64,000 nucleotides of DNA from assembly GCA_019009955.1 (NCBI GenBank), contig CM032230.1, positions 14,862,001 to 14,926,000 of the forward strand, given 5' to 3'. The translations under genes were made by a program, and so were the position numbers. The notes under the pieces were generated by a model. The model was given only the letters and a program-made list of their open reading frames with translations. It did not search any database and was not told the origin of the DNA. How positions within the stretch are numbered: the first letter of the stretch is position 1; each line of letters starts with the position of its first letter. This DNA is from Riptortus pedestris. Its lineage: Eukaryota > Arthropoda > Insecta > Hemiptera > Alydidae. Of this stretch, positions 13,801-28,000 are shown piece by piece.

Positions 13801-15381
13801 CTAATCCCAATACTTTCTGGGCTTAATTTGTAACTTCATAATTAAATAAAGTAAATCCTAATACCACTCCGATTCCTTTTACCTTGAATTAGTTACTTCT
13901 GTGTATTGAATAAATCATCTCTTTACTCCAATACCAATACTTTCTGGTCTGAATTTGAAACTTATAATTTAATGAATAAACAGTTGTTAGCCTTCTGTAA
14001 ACCCCTCTACTTCTATTCATGCCATAATAGCCACCGTAGTGTTATATCATGACCTCTTTATTCTAAGCTTAAATACCAAATAATATTTTCAAGAGAACTT
14101 TATTGTGTGAGATACATTCGAATTCGTTGTCTGATAAAATCATCAATCGAGATTTTTCGTTCTTGTTTCAGAAATCTTTATTTGATCTATATCGTACTCG
14201 ACTTTAGCCCTCAAAATATTTCAGCTGTTATGAGTAGGATCTTGAAATTTTATGAAACTAATCACGTTAAACTATTGATGTTCTACAGTTGTTCTATGCA
14301 TTTCTTCGCAACTCAAGTATCAAGCGAGTTATTCCTGATTTCTTGTTTTCAGCCTTCAGTAACTCACCTCCCCACTGCCTTCTAAACATCAGTCGTTATA
14401 CATAGAGATAGGAAACATGTGTTGAGATGACATTACTACCGTGGCATGCCGGCATGTGGGAATCTGCTTAGTTTACGCAGCCCCTGCATGACGGACTTTC
14501 ATTTAAATGGCTACACAACGGTATGAACTGTCCGTGACTTTATTTTTTTTTTTTTTTTTTTAAATTCTCAGAAAAACTCTGCGAAACATAATTCAAAATT
14601 ATTGATAACTGTTTACATAGCGATAGCTGGTGAATAGCACTCACATTCTTCTATTGCATTCTTTCAGTTTTACATCATAAGTGTTTTTCATAACTTTCCT
14701 CTATCGCATTACACAATACAGGTTCAATATTACATAATCGTTTTAACTAAATTTATCTGTGAAGTAAAAATTGAAAATATGAGATTGTAAAACAAGCCCG
14801 TGACTCAGGGGTCGCGTTAACTGAACACAATGTCCAACAAACTGGAATCTCTCACACCTCATATTCTTTAATTCCCTCTTAGTAAGGACCTATATACTTC
14901 CGCTATTCAATGAAATTTTCGTACTTGTAAAAGTCCGTCACGCAGGGGCTGGTTAAACTAAGTAGATTTCCCACGAGAAGTTTTACAATAGAGAAATCTG
15001 CCTAATAATAACAGTAGTAGGAAGGTATCTCTAGACCTATTCACGACGGACCAACAGTTACGGAAACGGCCGCACTAGCTCTCGGCGGAATCCGCCTCCT
15101 GCCGACCACATACACAATGCAAATGCAAATATCTCGGTTAATATTCAAGATACAGAATAAATACATATAACAATATTTATAGTAAATTTAATTTGCAATA
15201 ATATTGATTCTATACACTTTCTATACACCATAATAACGGAGATATTTCGAATGTTTAGAAATCCCCCCTCCCACTGGTCCGATTTCATCCATTAACGAAC
15301 TTGATCTTTTATTTTACATAAAACGATTAAATATCAAATTTGGTAACGATCAAACTAACAAAAATTGCGACCGCTAATGCG

Positions 15382-15437
<56 letters not shown>

Positions 15438-15563
15438 ATATATATATATGTAATTTTCAACGGACCTCTTTTTCGTCATCTCCTGGGTAGGATTGATGGA
15501 CAAACTATGCAAAACTAGGTGTTGCAACAATCGTAAAAATTTATCGTAAAAGTTATATATATA

Positions 15564-15620
<57 letters not shown>

Positions 15621-18600
15621 TTTATGGCTCTAGAGGTCGATATTTTTGTTTTATCGTTGCCGAATTTCATATAAAAGCGTGTTTCGTATAACGATCAAGT
15701 TCGTTAACTGCTACAATTCGGAAAGGGGTATCGTAATCACATCACTTTTGCCACCACTTCTGCTCAGGTCACATAAACAATACTCAGTAATATAATGAAA
15801 AATTTTATTTGATTCTTAAATAACAAATATAGTTTTCAAGATACTTTTATTATACGACACGTCCTAATACGTTCTGTTGACCCCCCCCCCCGGTCTTTAA
15901 TTTTCGGATTAACAAAATTTGAGGGATTGTGATAAAAAATATTCAGATTCATTATAAACTACAGTAGTAGATCTAGTAAATAGTTTTCAATAAAAATAAT
16001 ATGTTATATTCAGACATATTTCAGTAAACGTTTTTCTTTCCGATGATGAATATTTCTATATATCTGTTCAGCTCTGAGAAGTTCGCAGACCTGCTTCTTG
16101 ATAACTCAGACACTTTCCGTTAGGAGGTTATTAAAATTGACTCAAAGATTTCTCATTAGCGTTTGTATTTATTCACTTGTCGCACCCCCCGCGTGACGGA
16201 CTTTTTGGTTCATCGTAACCAAACTCAGTACTGAGTCAGATTGAGACCAATGCATATGAAGCCTTAAAAAAAATGTAATGGGAAATCTATTCTGTGTCAG
16301 ATAAAATCAATTATTGCCATTATAGCTGGTTATAGCTAAGAGTCTGTGACTGGATTGACGTTTGGTGACGAAATAAAGTTGTTGGATTTTATTTATTTAT
16401 TGGAGCTTCGCAGCTTTGGCGATGTTGCTCTAAACAAAAGCTTCGTAACTTAAAAAACAAAAAATACAAAATAAAATTAACAAAATTGAACAAAACAGAA
16501 ATGGAACATAAAACACAAAAAGTAAATAAAAAACAAACAAATGAGGAACGCAAAATGTAAAAGGAACACAAACCAGAAAAGGAAAATTGAACACAAAAGG
16601 GAAACAAAACAGAGAGAAAACACGAAAAACAGAGATGAAATCAAAACAGAAATGGGAAAGAAATAGAAATGCAGCACAAAACAGAACAGGACAGCAAAAA
16701 AAAAATAGAACACAAAAGGAGGAAAAAATAAATAAAACACTGAATTAAGCACAAAAACGGAAATAGATCTCAAAAAACAAAATAGAACTCAAAAATCAAG
16801 AGTGGAAATCAAAAAATAAGAATGGAACACAACAAAACACTAAATAAATCTGAAAATCGAAACTATTGACATTGGACAATAGGGAAATCATTAATAAAAT
16901 ATTTAAATATTCAATAAATAAATAAGTAAATCAATAATTAAAATAAAATTGGTATATAAAATGAATAAAAGTAATTTAAAATTATTAAGGTTTTGATAAA
17001 ATATAAGTTGTTACAGGTGACTGTTTACATGAAACTCTGTACCTCCCTAATACACCCTCGAGTGAGTGAAATCTTTAAAACAAAAAAAAATGAGGTTTAC
17101 ATTCAAAAATATTGTAAAAATTAAAATGTAAAGCTTAAATTAAAAATATATCAGATTTTTGAATATATGTGTATAGTTTTTAAATGTTTGAGAATAGTAT
17201 CTATGTTTGCACTCCCGTTTATCAATAGTTCGTGTAAATTGTATGATATCTGTAAGTAATTGCTCAGTCTGCAGTCAGTCAGTATATGTTTAACTGTCAG
17301 GGGTACATTAAAACATCTACAAATCGTTTTGTCTTGTTTGTTCATCAAGTATGAGTGTGTTAGTAGAGTGTGCCCAATTCGTAACCGTGTAAGTTGTTGG
17401 AGTAGTTGATTGTGAGATGAGTTGACATTATGTGAGCTGATCTCCTTGAAGGTGACCGAGCCAGTGTTTTGAAGATGTGGCGGTGGTTGTATTTTGGAGG
17501 GTTACACCTTGACGGGGTTATAGAACCCACTCCAAGGCCGACCTCCTCTAATCATCTTGCCGTTTTATTGTAGACGCCTTAAGCCAAATCAGCTGTAGGC
17601 TTTAACCTCGTCACGCCGATTTAGACGAACTTTGTTCAAATCTCTATCGACCTGACGAAAATGAGAACCGGCAAATTGTCGGTTGCCTGTTAAGGCTCTA
17701 GCAGTCGTATATTTCTCGTTTAGCGGTACGAAACCCGGCATTAAATGTTTTAGCAGATTCCCCTTTAGTTTTTGGAGATTTTACTCATGACTCGATTTTC
17801 GAAAACTTTCCTCAAGTGTCCATCGATCCTGCCTATGGTAAGATGACGAAAATGAGATCCGTTCAACATTACATATACATAACACTTATCTATTACCGAT
17901 CAAGCATTCACGCACGTGCGAAATCTGTTTAGTTAACGCAACTCCCAAGTGACGTACTTCTGACTTATTGCAGCCAAACTCGATATATAAACGTTTTTTG
18001 CAAAAAGACAGATCAAGTTCGTTAATGGCTGGGGATTTTCGAAAATTCGAAATATCTCCGTTCTTGTTCGTCGGATCAAAAAATTGTATAGAACCAATCT
18101 TATTGTAAATTAAATTTACTATAAATATTGTTCTATACATTTCTTCTCTATCTTGAATATTAACCGAGATATTTGCATTTTTATTAAATTTGGGCCGTAA
18201 CGGACGACTGTTTCCCGCCAAAAGCTAGTTCGGCCCTTTGCCGTAACTGTTCGGCTCTCGTATGGAGATTTCTCTATTGTATAACTTCACGTGGGAAATC
18301 TGCTTAGTTTACGCAACTGTAATCCCTCCACTCCTACTCATGTTATGATATCAATTTAACAGCTTAAATCATGAATCACTTTATTTGAAGCATAAGTAGA
18401 GAATTTATGTGTATTACATTGTTTACGCTCAAGTAATTTGAATCATTTCTAAACATTACTATTACATATTTAATGTAGATTAATATTTAATTCTTTCAAT
18501 TTTAAAAGATACTATTCCGTAAAGAACAAATTTACCAAATAATATATATTTTATAATAATATAACAACAAATAATTTTTGTTTTATTTAACTCGATATAT

Positions 18601-21600
18601 AAGCTTTTTTAAAAAAAAAAAAAAATGAAATATCAAGTTCGTTAACGGCTTAATTCGGACTGGAGGGTTAAAGGGAGGAATTTTGAAAATTCGAAATATT
18701 TCCATTATTATTAGTCAGATCGAAAAATGGCATAGAACCAATCTTATTGAAAATGTAATTGCCTATAAATGTTGTTATATGCATATTTTCTCTAATATGA
18801 ATGTTAATCGAGATATTTGCACTTTATAGTTTTCATCCTCCAGAAAACCCCCACTCCTACTCATGTCTTGATAATAATAAGCTACTATATCATCAGGGAC
18901 CTTATTTGAAGTCTATATACCAAATATTGTTCTCATTGAACTTTTACTTTTTGAGATACATGCAAATGCGTCCGCGTACGTGAGAAATCTGCTTAGTTAA
19001 GGCCGTACCTTTTATATACACTCAACCGCAAAAAAACCGGACACTTCATTTTTGTCGTATTAAAAGCTAATTTTCAGCAATTTTCTTTATGTGGGTATTC
19101 TAGTTATTACAGAGAATTTAGAGTCTAAGTCCATTGAACTAATCCCTTCAGGATTAGTAAACAATTAGATAAAACTCAGATTAGATTTATTTGTCGTGAA
19201 GTTGATCTATTCTAAACTGTAAGTAGTTTTTCGCACATTTAAACATCTTTAATTATTAACCAAGCATTTTCTTTAATTAATGTTTTATTTTTATTTCGGT
19301 CCAGAATAATGGGTCTTTCAAACTTAGATGGAAGGCCGGAGCTTACGTTACATTGCCGAAACGCTTGGGGTAGCGAAGTCTACCATTCACTGTAATAAAA
19401 ATGAAGAATAATTTTTTTTTTTAAATGTGTTAATTTATCTTTTTCTTTTTTTTTATTTTGTATTTTTGTGTAAATAATCAATAAAAATTATTCACTTTTG
19501 GCAGATTTTGTTTAAATAACAAATAGATTAACCAATTATTTTCATTAAAAAGATTAATATACATTATATTAAGTATTTAACAAAATTATAAGACTAAGTC
19601 TATGTGTCCGGTTTTTTTTTTTTTGCGGTTGAGTGTATAATTAGAGACTTTGTATTTATTTCATTTTTTACGCTCAAGTACTTCAAATCATCTCTAAACA
19701 TTAATATTTCGTATTTAATGTAGATTCATATTTACATTTTTCAGTTTTAAAATGAGGGGTTTGGTGCAGAAACGGTGTAACCCACAAATACCCATTTCTT
19801 TATATTTTTGTGTTTTTTGTTAGTTCATTATATTGTTTTTATAGCTCATCATTTTTGTACTTCGTTCAGGTGCCATTCAGGAATAAAACATTAGTGGTGT
19901 AACTTGTAGACAATTGTTTTGAAATTAATTGAGTGCAAAATTGGTGTAACCCACTATGGATTCATTTGCCTAGAAATTTTTGTAATATTACATTAAAACG
20001 TTACATTATTTACTAATGTCAGTAAAGAAAGAAGTTGTACTTTGCATTCCATGTTTGTAGCAAAATGTGAAATAAATGTTGTTTATTTCCTTTAATACAT
20101 ACTGTTTATTTAATTTAAATAGTGTTATTTCCACAATTTTTCTTAAAACTATGGCAATGTAGGTTACTTCATTCTCGCAGTATAATACATATTTTGTTCA
20201 TAGAGAGCAACAATGACGCATAAAAATACAAAAATATGGAATACACCAATAAAGTTTCAAATTTTTCTTGGAGGAAAAATGGTGTAACCCACAATTTTGT
20301 CACTGAAAATGCAATTTTTAAGTTCATGCACACAGCAAATATTTACATTTACTAATATCACTCCAAGTACAAAGAACAATTTTTGTAGCAGTAATAGTTA
20401 ATTTATACGGTTTCTTTAAGTTTTACTCCTTCTTTCTAAAAACTGGAAACTTGAGGGTTACACCGTTTCTGCACCAAACCCGTGAAATATTATATACCGC
20501 AAAGAACAAGTTGACCGAATAATATATTTCTTGACAAATATTATTTGTTTTATTTGAATTTCTGTGGATCATTGTGGATTTTTATAGTTAAATTATATTA
20601 AGTAGACCAAATCGACAAAAAGATATTTGATAAGGAAGCAGAATAATTAATTAGATTAATCTGAAGCGATAATATTTATTGCAATTACGTGAACGATCAA
20701 TTCTTTTTTTTTATTATGACAAAACAAATCATCATTTTAATATTATATTATAATTTAGTGAGAAATTAATCAGTTTGTGTTTTTTATTCTGATCCTGGAG
20801 CAAATTGGCTGGAATTATAATTTTCCCCTCTGGGAAATTGTTGACAGGCAATTATTCCATTATGAGGGTGTTTTATTATTGGATTATTAATTAATTATTT
20901 GCTTGCAGCTGAAGAAGCAGCAGCAGATTCAGCAGCAGATATTACTGCAGCATTTCCAGGCGCAGCAACAGCAATTGGCTGAGCAGCATGAACAACAGCT
21001 CCGCCATCATCTCAAGGTAAATATACCACTCTTTTCAACATAGATTTTTCGAAAGTCCGTCACGCAGGGGCTGCGTAAACTAAGCAGATTTCCCATGTGA
21101 AGTTTAGCAATAGAGAAATTAGCATATTGCTAACACAACTCCACCATGAGTAAATACAAACGGTAATGAAAAATCTTTCACTTAATTTTAATAAATTCCC
21201 TGAACTGAAACGGCCTCTGAATTGTAAGAATAATTTATATTTTAATAACTCAAATTTTAGTAGTCCACGAACTAAAGAAGGGGGGGGGGCGGTTGAACAG
21301 AACGTATTTGCATAAATCTCACGAAGTAACGAAGGTAAGGTAAGGTTAGAAATGACAGATAAGGTTAGAAGAAGCTTCCACCAGAGCCGAACTGTTACGG
21401 AAACGGCCGAACTAATCCAAACAATACCCGACCACATGTCTCACAGACTTCATAAAAAGCAAATATTTCGATTAATATTCAAGATAGAGAATAAATAAAT
21501 TTATAGTAAATTTAATTTGCAATAATATTGGTTCTATACAATTTTTCGATCCGGTGCATAATAACGGATATATTTCGAATTTTTCTCGTAACTTCGAGAT

Positions 21601-22814
21601 CTCTGGTTCGATTTCAGCCATTAACGAACTTGATCTGTTTTTTACATAAAACGGTTAAATATCGGGTTTTGTAACGATCAAACAAAAATTGTGACCGCTA
21701 GAGGGTTAACAGGCAAATATATATATATATATATATATACTAGCTCAGATACCCGGCTTCGCCCGGGAATTCATTTGAGGCTGAATGGTGATGGTATTTT
21801 TTAGCAGGTTTTACATTGCACAATATTTTGACATTTACCCGTCCCAGTGTTTAGGAGTGATACCCATCTTTGCCGTGGATTTGCTAATAATAGAATTATT
21901 TGTTCGATAAGGCTTCACAGTCCGATATTTTCATATTTCCCGTCTCTTATACATGTAAATATGGTGATTTTTATTTAAGGCCTCCCTTTTAACCCCCCTC
22001 CCGTTCGAATCTAAAAATTTTAATATAACTTATAATCATGGAAGAATTAATGCTAATTGACATACCGAGTTTTGTTAAGTTCGGTTCAGCCGTTAGTGCC
22101 CGCTAAAGTTTTAACGTATAACTCATTTATACTTAGGTATACGACAAAAGTGTATATAACAAAAGTTACTCCAAATAACAAAATAAACAACTTTTGTTAT
22201 GTTTATATTTGCGGAAAAACCAATAGGAAACGAAATATCGCTATTTTTAATTTCAGGCTTCCTTATAACCCCCACTCCTGCCCGTCCATAGAAATGTTGG
22301 TATGGCTTATTATAATGAAGGCCTTACTGCTAATACACATACCGAGTTTTATTTAGTTCGGTTGAGTCTTTTTTGGCAAATAATATTGTTGACTCCCGCT
22401 ATAATTTTTAGCGTATAACGCATTTAAACTTCGGTATACGACAAAAGTGTATATAACAAAAGTTACTCTAAATAACAAAATAAACAACTTTTGTTATGTG
22501 CATATTTACCAAAAAACCAATAGAAAACGAAATATCGCTATTTTTAATTTCAGGCTTCCCTTATAACCCCCACTCCTGTTCGTCTCAGAGAAAATTAATA
22601 TAGCCTAAAGTCTAAGTTGGGTTAGTAGTAATATACATACCAAGTTTCATAAAATTCGGTTCAGCCGTTTATGCGTGAAAAGGTAACAAACAAACAAACA
22701 AACAAACAAACATACACGAAAGAAACAAAATGCAGATATGGTGTCTATTACATGTGAAACGAAAAGTTATCGTGAAATTTCGCGAAAAAAAATCAATGTA
22801 CAGACAGAGGTTAC

Positions 22815-22882
<68 letters not shown>

Positions 22883-25012
22883 GAAATTGTGAACGGACGA
22901 CATTTTCGTCATCTCCTGGGTAGGATCGATGGACGTTTGAAGGAATTCTTGTAGATTAGAATGGCTATGTTATAGATTAGTATGACTAAATTGTAGATTA
23001 GAATGGCTATGTTGTAGATTAGAATGGCTAAATTATAGATTAGTATGACTAAATTGTAGATTAGAATGGCTATGTTGTAGATTAGAAGAGCTAAATTGTA
23101 GATTAGAATGGCTAAATTATAGATTAGAATGACTAAATTGTAGATTGGAATGACTAAATTGTAGATTAGAATGGCTATGTTGTAGATTAGTATGACTAAA
23201 TTGTAGATTAGAATGGCTATGTTGTAGATTAGAATGGCTAAATTATAGATTAGTATGACTAAATTGTAGATTAGAATGGCTATGTTGTAGATTAAAATGG
23301 CTATGTTGTAGATTAGAAGAGCTAACTTGTAGATTAGAAGAGCTAAATTGTAGATTAGAATGGCTAAATTATAGATTAGAATGACTAAATTGTAGATTAG
23401 AATGACTAAATTGTAGATTAGAATGGCTGTTGTAGATTAGAACAGCTAAAAGTAGAATAAAATTGATAAATTGAAGAATAGAATAGCTAAGTGTAGATTA
23501 TAGTGTCTAAATTTTAAGTGTCATACTTTCCATAATGACAGGTGCTGGTTGACCATCGATAAAACGAAAGATCAAGTTCGTTAATAGCTAAACTCGGACC
23601 AGTGGGAGGGGGGTTTTGAAAATTCGAAATATCTCCGTCATTATGCGTCGGATCGAAAAATTGTATAGAATCAATCTTATTGCAAATTAAATTTACAATA
23701 AATATTGTTCTATACATTTATTCTGTATCTTGAATATTAACCGAGATATTTGCATTTGTATTGTGTGTGGTCGGCAAGAGTCGGCTATGTTCGGGACTTT
23801 CCGCCAAGAGCTAGTGCTAGTGGAGCGATTTACACCCTTCATCAAATGCGCAAAATAAAACCCGTCAAGCAGGAGCTGCGCTTACTAAGCAGATTTGCCA
23901 TGAGCTTACTTCAGGCTAGCTAAATTTGCCATTAGATTGATTCTATCCGATTTTTCTATTCTAAGTATAATAAAGGAGATATTTCGAATTTTCCCGCTGA
24001 ATCTCCCAATGGTCCGATTTTAGCCATTAACGAAATTGATCTTTGATCTTGTATAAAACATTTAATATCAAGTTTCGTAACGAACGAACAAAAATCATTA
24101 GCGGATATAAATATATATAGAGCAAGAGGATGCCTAAGTTGTGCAATAAGATAGGTTAACCGTTGATGTTTCGTTCGTATGTCCATTGCCGTGGATTGTT
24201 GTCATTCTAGATGTTGGTCCAGCTACTTGATGCCAAGTGGTCACCCATTGTATATTAAGCATGTCCGTGGAATAATGTCCATTGTACCGCCTCTGCCCAC
24301 GTCCAATTTACTGTTCTAATGATCTCCATGGTCCAAGCTCCCATAGAACCATTGTCACGAAGAAAGATTGCCTTTAAATGGGCGAATAAAGAAACAGTGC
24401 AACAGAGCAAACGGTTCTTGTCACATGCCTCACTAGCTCAATTAAACTTTGTTGTCTTTTTTTTCCCCCTGTTCGTCTCCCCCCTATCCTTTTAACTAAG
24501 GTTGTTAAACACTCTCTCAAAGGGATAAATTAAGCGTGAATTATAAAAGTTTTCCTTCTCCCCACTTCTTTCGTCATTAAGGGTTTTCTCCTTTCCCTAA
24601 TTAGTGTTCAGAAAAAGGTACTCGTCGGAGAGTTTTACAAAAAGGATTTCGGCTCTTGAAAAAAGAATGAAGAACAACAGCTGGGCAGTTGAAGATCCTT
24701 TCGGCATTTTTTAGCAGATTTCCCTCAAGTGAAAACAGTTATTGTAGAGGTTATACTCATGACACGATTTTCGAAAAACTTCTTCATATGTCCATCAGTC
24801 TTACCTAGAGGATGATGAAAAAGTCCGAAACGGAGGGGCGGCGTTAACTAAGCAGATTTCCCATTTGCTAGTTTGACAGACTATTGATCTCTCACCATAT
24901 ACATTTTAGCAGATTTCCCTTAAGGGAAATCAGCTATTGAGGTTGTACTCATGACGGAATTTTCGACATTTTTCTTCAAATGTAGATGACGAAAATGAGG
25001 TCCGTTCAAAAC

Positions 25013-25079
<67 letters not shown>

Positions 25080-28000
25080 CTGTTACCGCTCTAGCGGTCG
25101 CAATTTTTGTTTGATCCTTACCAAACTTCATATATAAGCGTTTTATGTAAAACGAAAGATCAAGTTCGTTAACGGCTGAAATCAGACCAGTGGGAGAGGG
25201 GGTTTAGAGGGGAGGATTTTCGAAAATTCGAAATATCTCCGTTACTATACGTCGGATCAAAAGATTGTATAGAACCAATCTTATTGCAAATTAAATTTAC
25301 TATAAATATTGTTCTATACATTTATTCTCTATCTTGAATATTAACCGAGATATTTGCATTTGTATTCTGCGTTTGGTCACCAATAGGCTATGTTCGGAGT
25401 TTCCGACGAGAGCTCTGGCGGCCGTTTCCATAACTATCGTCCCTCGTGAATAGCTTTAGAGGTTAGGTTAACTGTTTTTTGGGCTAGAAACTACTGGGTT
25501 ATTACGCCCTAAATAATGTTTTTTAGGTTTAGATGTTTCTTACTACTACAGTTGTTATTAGGCAGATTTCTCTATTGTAAAACTTCACGTGGGAAATCTG
25601 CTTAGTTTACGCAGCCCCTGCGTGACGGACTTTTATATCAAAGTGAAAGTCTGATGACTAGACGTAGGGGCTTACTGACAACTGAATACAATGAACTGCG
25701 AATAACTCACTTAATATTTAATCAAGAAAATAATGTATAGGACGCCAATTGTAGAACGTCAATAGTTTAACAAGAACTGAAGGCTGAAAACGAAAAATCT
25801 ATATATCTCGGTTAATAATCAAGAGAGTGAAAAACAACATTTATGGAACATTACATTTGCTGTACGATTGGTTCTATGCATTTTTTCTATCCGACACATA
25901 ATAACGAAGATATTTCGAAATTCCCCTCTCTGTCTGATTTCACGCGTTAACAAACTTGATCATTATTGTTACATAAAAGCGTTCAAATACCGAGTTTGGT
26001 GACGATGAAACAAACGTTGCTACCGCTAAATCTTTAACAGAAAAATATATAAAGTATATTCATAAAATTTTGAAAATGCCTCATTTTCGTCATCTCCTAC
26101 TTAGGATCGATGGACATTTGACAAAAACTTTTTGAAAATCGTGTCATGAGTGCAACCTCGATAGCAGACTACCATTAAAGGAAATCTGCTAAAAAGTGCC
26201 ATGAGCTAATTTCATTGAGGGAAATATAGTACAAGTTTATTTTGTCTGTCGATTATCTGGTTTGTTTGTTTTAGCAGATTTCCCTGAAGGGATATCAGCT
26301 ATGTGGTCGTACTCATGACGCGATTTTCGCTCTAGCTGTCGCTATTACTGTTTTATGGTTACCAAACTCGATATAGGTATACCTAAGAGTTTTATGTAGA
26401 AAGAAAGATCAAGTTCTTTAACGTCTGAAATGGGACTGGGGGGAGGAATTTCGAAAATTGTAAATATCTTCGTTATTATGAGTCGGATTGAAAAAGTGTA
26501 TAGAAGCAATATTATTGCAAGTTTAATTGTCTATAAATGTTGTTATATAAATATTTTCTCTGTCATGAATATTATCCGAGATATTTGGATTTTTTAGTTT
26601 CCAGCCTTCAGCAAACCCCAACTCCTACTCCTGTCATACTAACAATAATACCATGAACTACTTTATTCTAAGCTTAAATACCAGGTATTAGTCTCATTGA
26701 ACCTTTACTTTTTGAGGTAATTGGAAATGTGCGGCGTACGGGAATCTGTTTAGTTAACTCAGCCCCCGAGTAACGGCCTTTTAAAATATTTTAAATGTTT
26801 TCATACTTTGATTTGTGTCTGTGTATGTGTAGGAAATGTGGGAGAAGCAGCAGAAAGTGGCTGAGGAGGCAGCCGAGAGAGAGGCGAGGGAGAAGGAGCG
26901 CCTAGACAGCCTCAAGAAGAAGGGCAAGCATGAACAGAGTGCTATTGCTTCATCTGAAGTCAAACAGAAACTACAGGTTAGTAGGATTTTTCCTCTTGGC
27001 TTTTATATCTTAATCTCCTACTACTAATGAAAATATTTTTTATACCAGCAATTATGTAGGATAATCATTTGAGAGAGGCAATCAAAATGGTTCTCTATTA
27101 CCCCTCATATAATTTGAATTTGGTGCGGGTTTTTCGATTTAGGAACCAATGAATTCCCCCTCTCTATCCTCCTAACTATCCTCATTCTACTACGAATGAC
27201 AATGGAAGCATGACCCAGCTTATCGCTGTCGTTTCATATGTCCTGATTTTTTGTGTTCGTTTGTAGCGTAGATACTTTCTCTCCTTTTCTGTGGGAATCC
27301 GTTTCCCTTGATGACACAAGTGTGTTTTTCTCAGGCGCAATACGCCCGAGTCATCTGTGCTTACATGCCTAGCTACCCAAATGACGGATTGGTGAGACAA
27401 CCTCATTTTCCCAAGATCTGTCCTTTATTCCTTTCCTTTCTCTCACCCTTCAGTGACGTTTCTCTCAGGGTAAATGCTTCAGAGGTGAGGCTGATTTATT
27501 ATAAACGAATTTGTACCTAGTCCAACATCTGTGATTCACTCATTAATCACGTGTGCTCGAAAAGGCAAACCTCAAAAAAAAAAAAAAATAAAAAAAAAAA
27601 CACGGAACAATGGGTTGCGGTGATTTCAAAAACATTCCATTGCCATACCAAAGTCTACATGTAGGAAAAGATATTGTGTACGGAAATACATAGCATATTA
27701 AAGCATAAGAGTAATGGTAGTAATATAAATGAACATATTATTATAGAAAGGTGAAAAGGAAAAAGAAAAGAAAAAAAAAGCAAAGGAATAAATTAAAAAA
27801 ATAAATAAAATAAAAATGTAGACTTATTTTGATGTGTTTGTCTCTTTTAAGTGTTGAATAATTATGGGTATGTGTGGGCTACCTTCAGCCCAGCAAGTCA
27901 TGGGCTATACGTAAAAGTTTAGGTTCCCTACAGTCGGTCAGTATGTGTTTTATAGAAAGAGGCAGACATCATGTAGTTCATTCTTTTCTATTAGGAATCC

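Noticed and set aside
15327..15530. - strand open frame with an Ile-Tyr repeat
   Set aside because: It is translation of the (TA)n tract in a Helentron-like copy; the same applies to the frame at 22730-22954.
16389..16773. Two overlapping - strand open frames rich in Phe/Leu/Cys
   Set aside because: They arise from the T-poor A-rich cryptic repeat; no codon or family signal.
26781..26963. - strand frame opposite exon 4 (also 43673-43876 opposite exon 8 and 45660-45857 opposite exon 9)
   Set aside because: These are antisense shadows of GC-rich coding exons.
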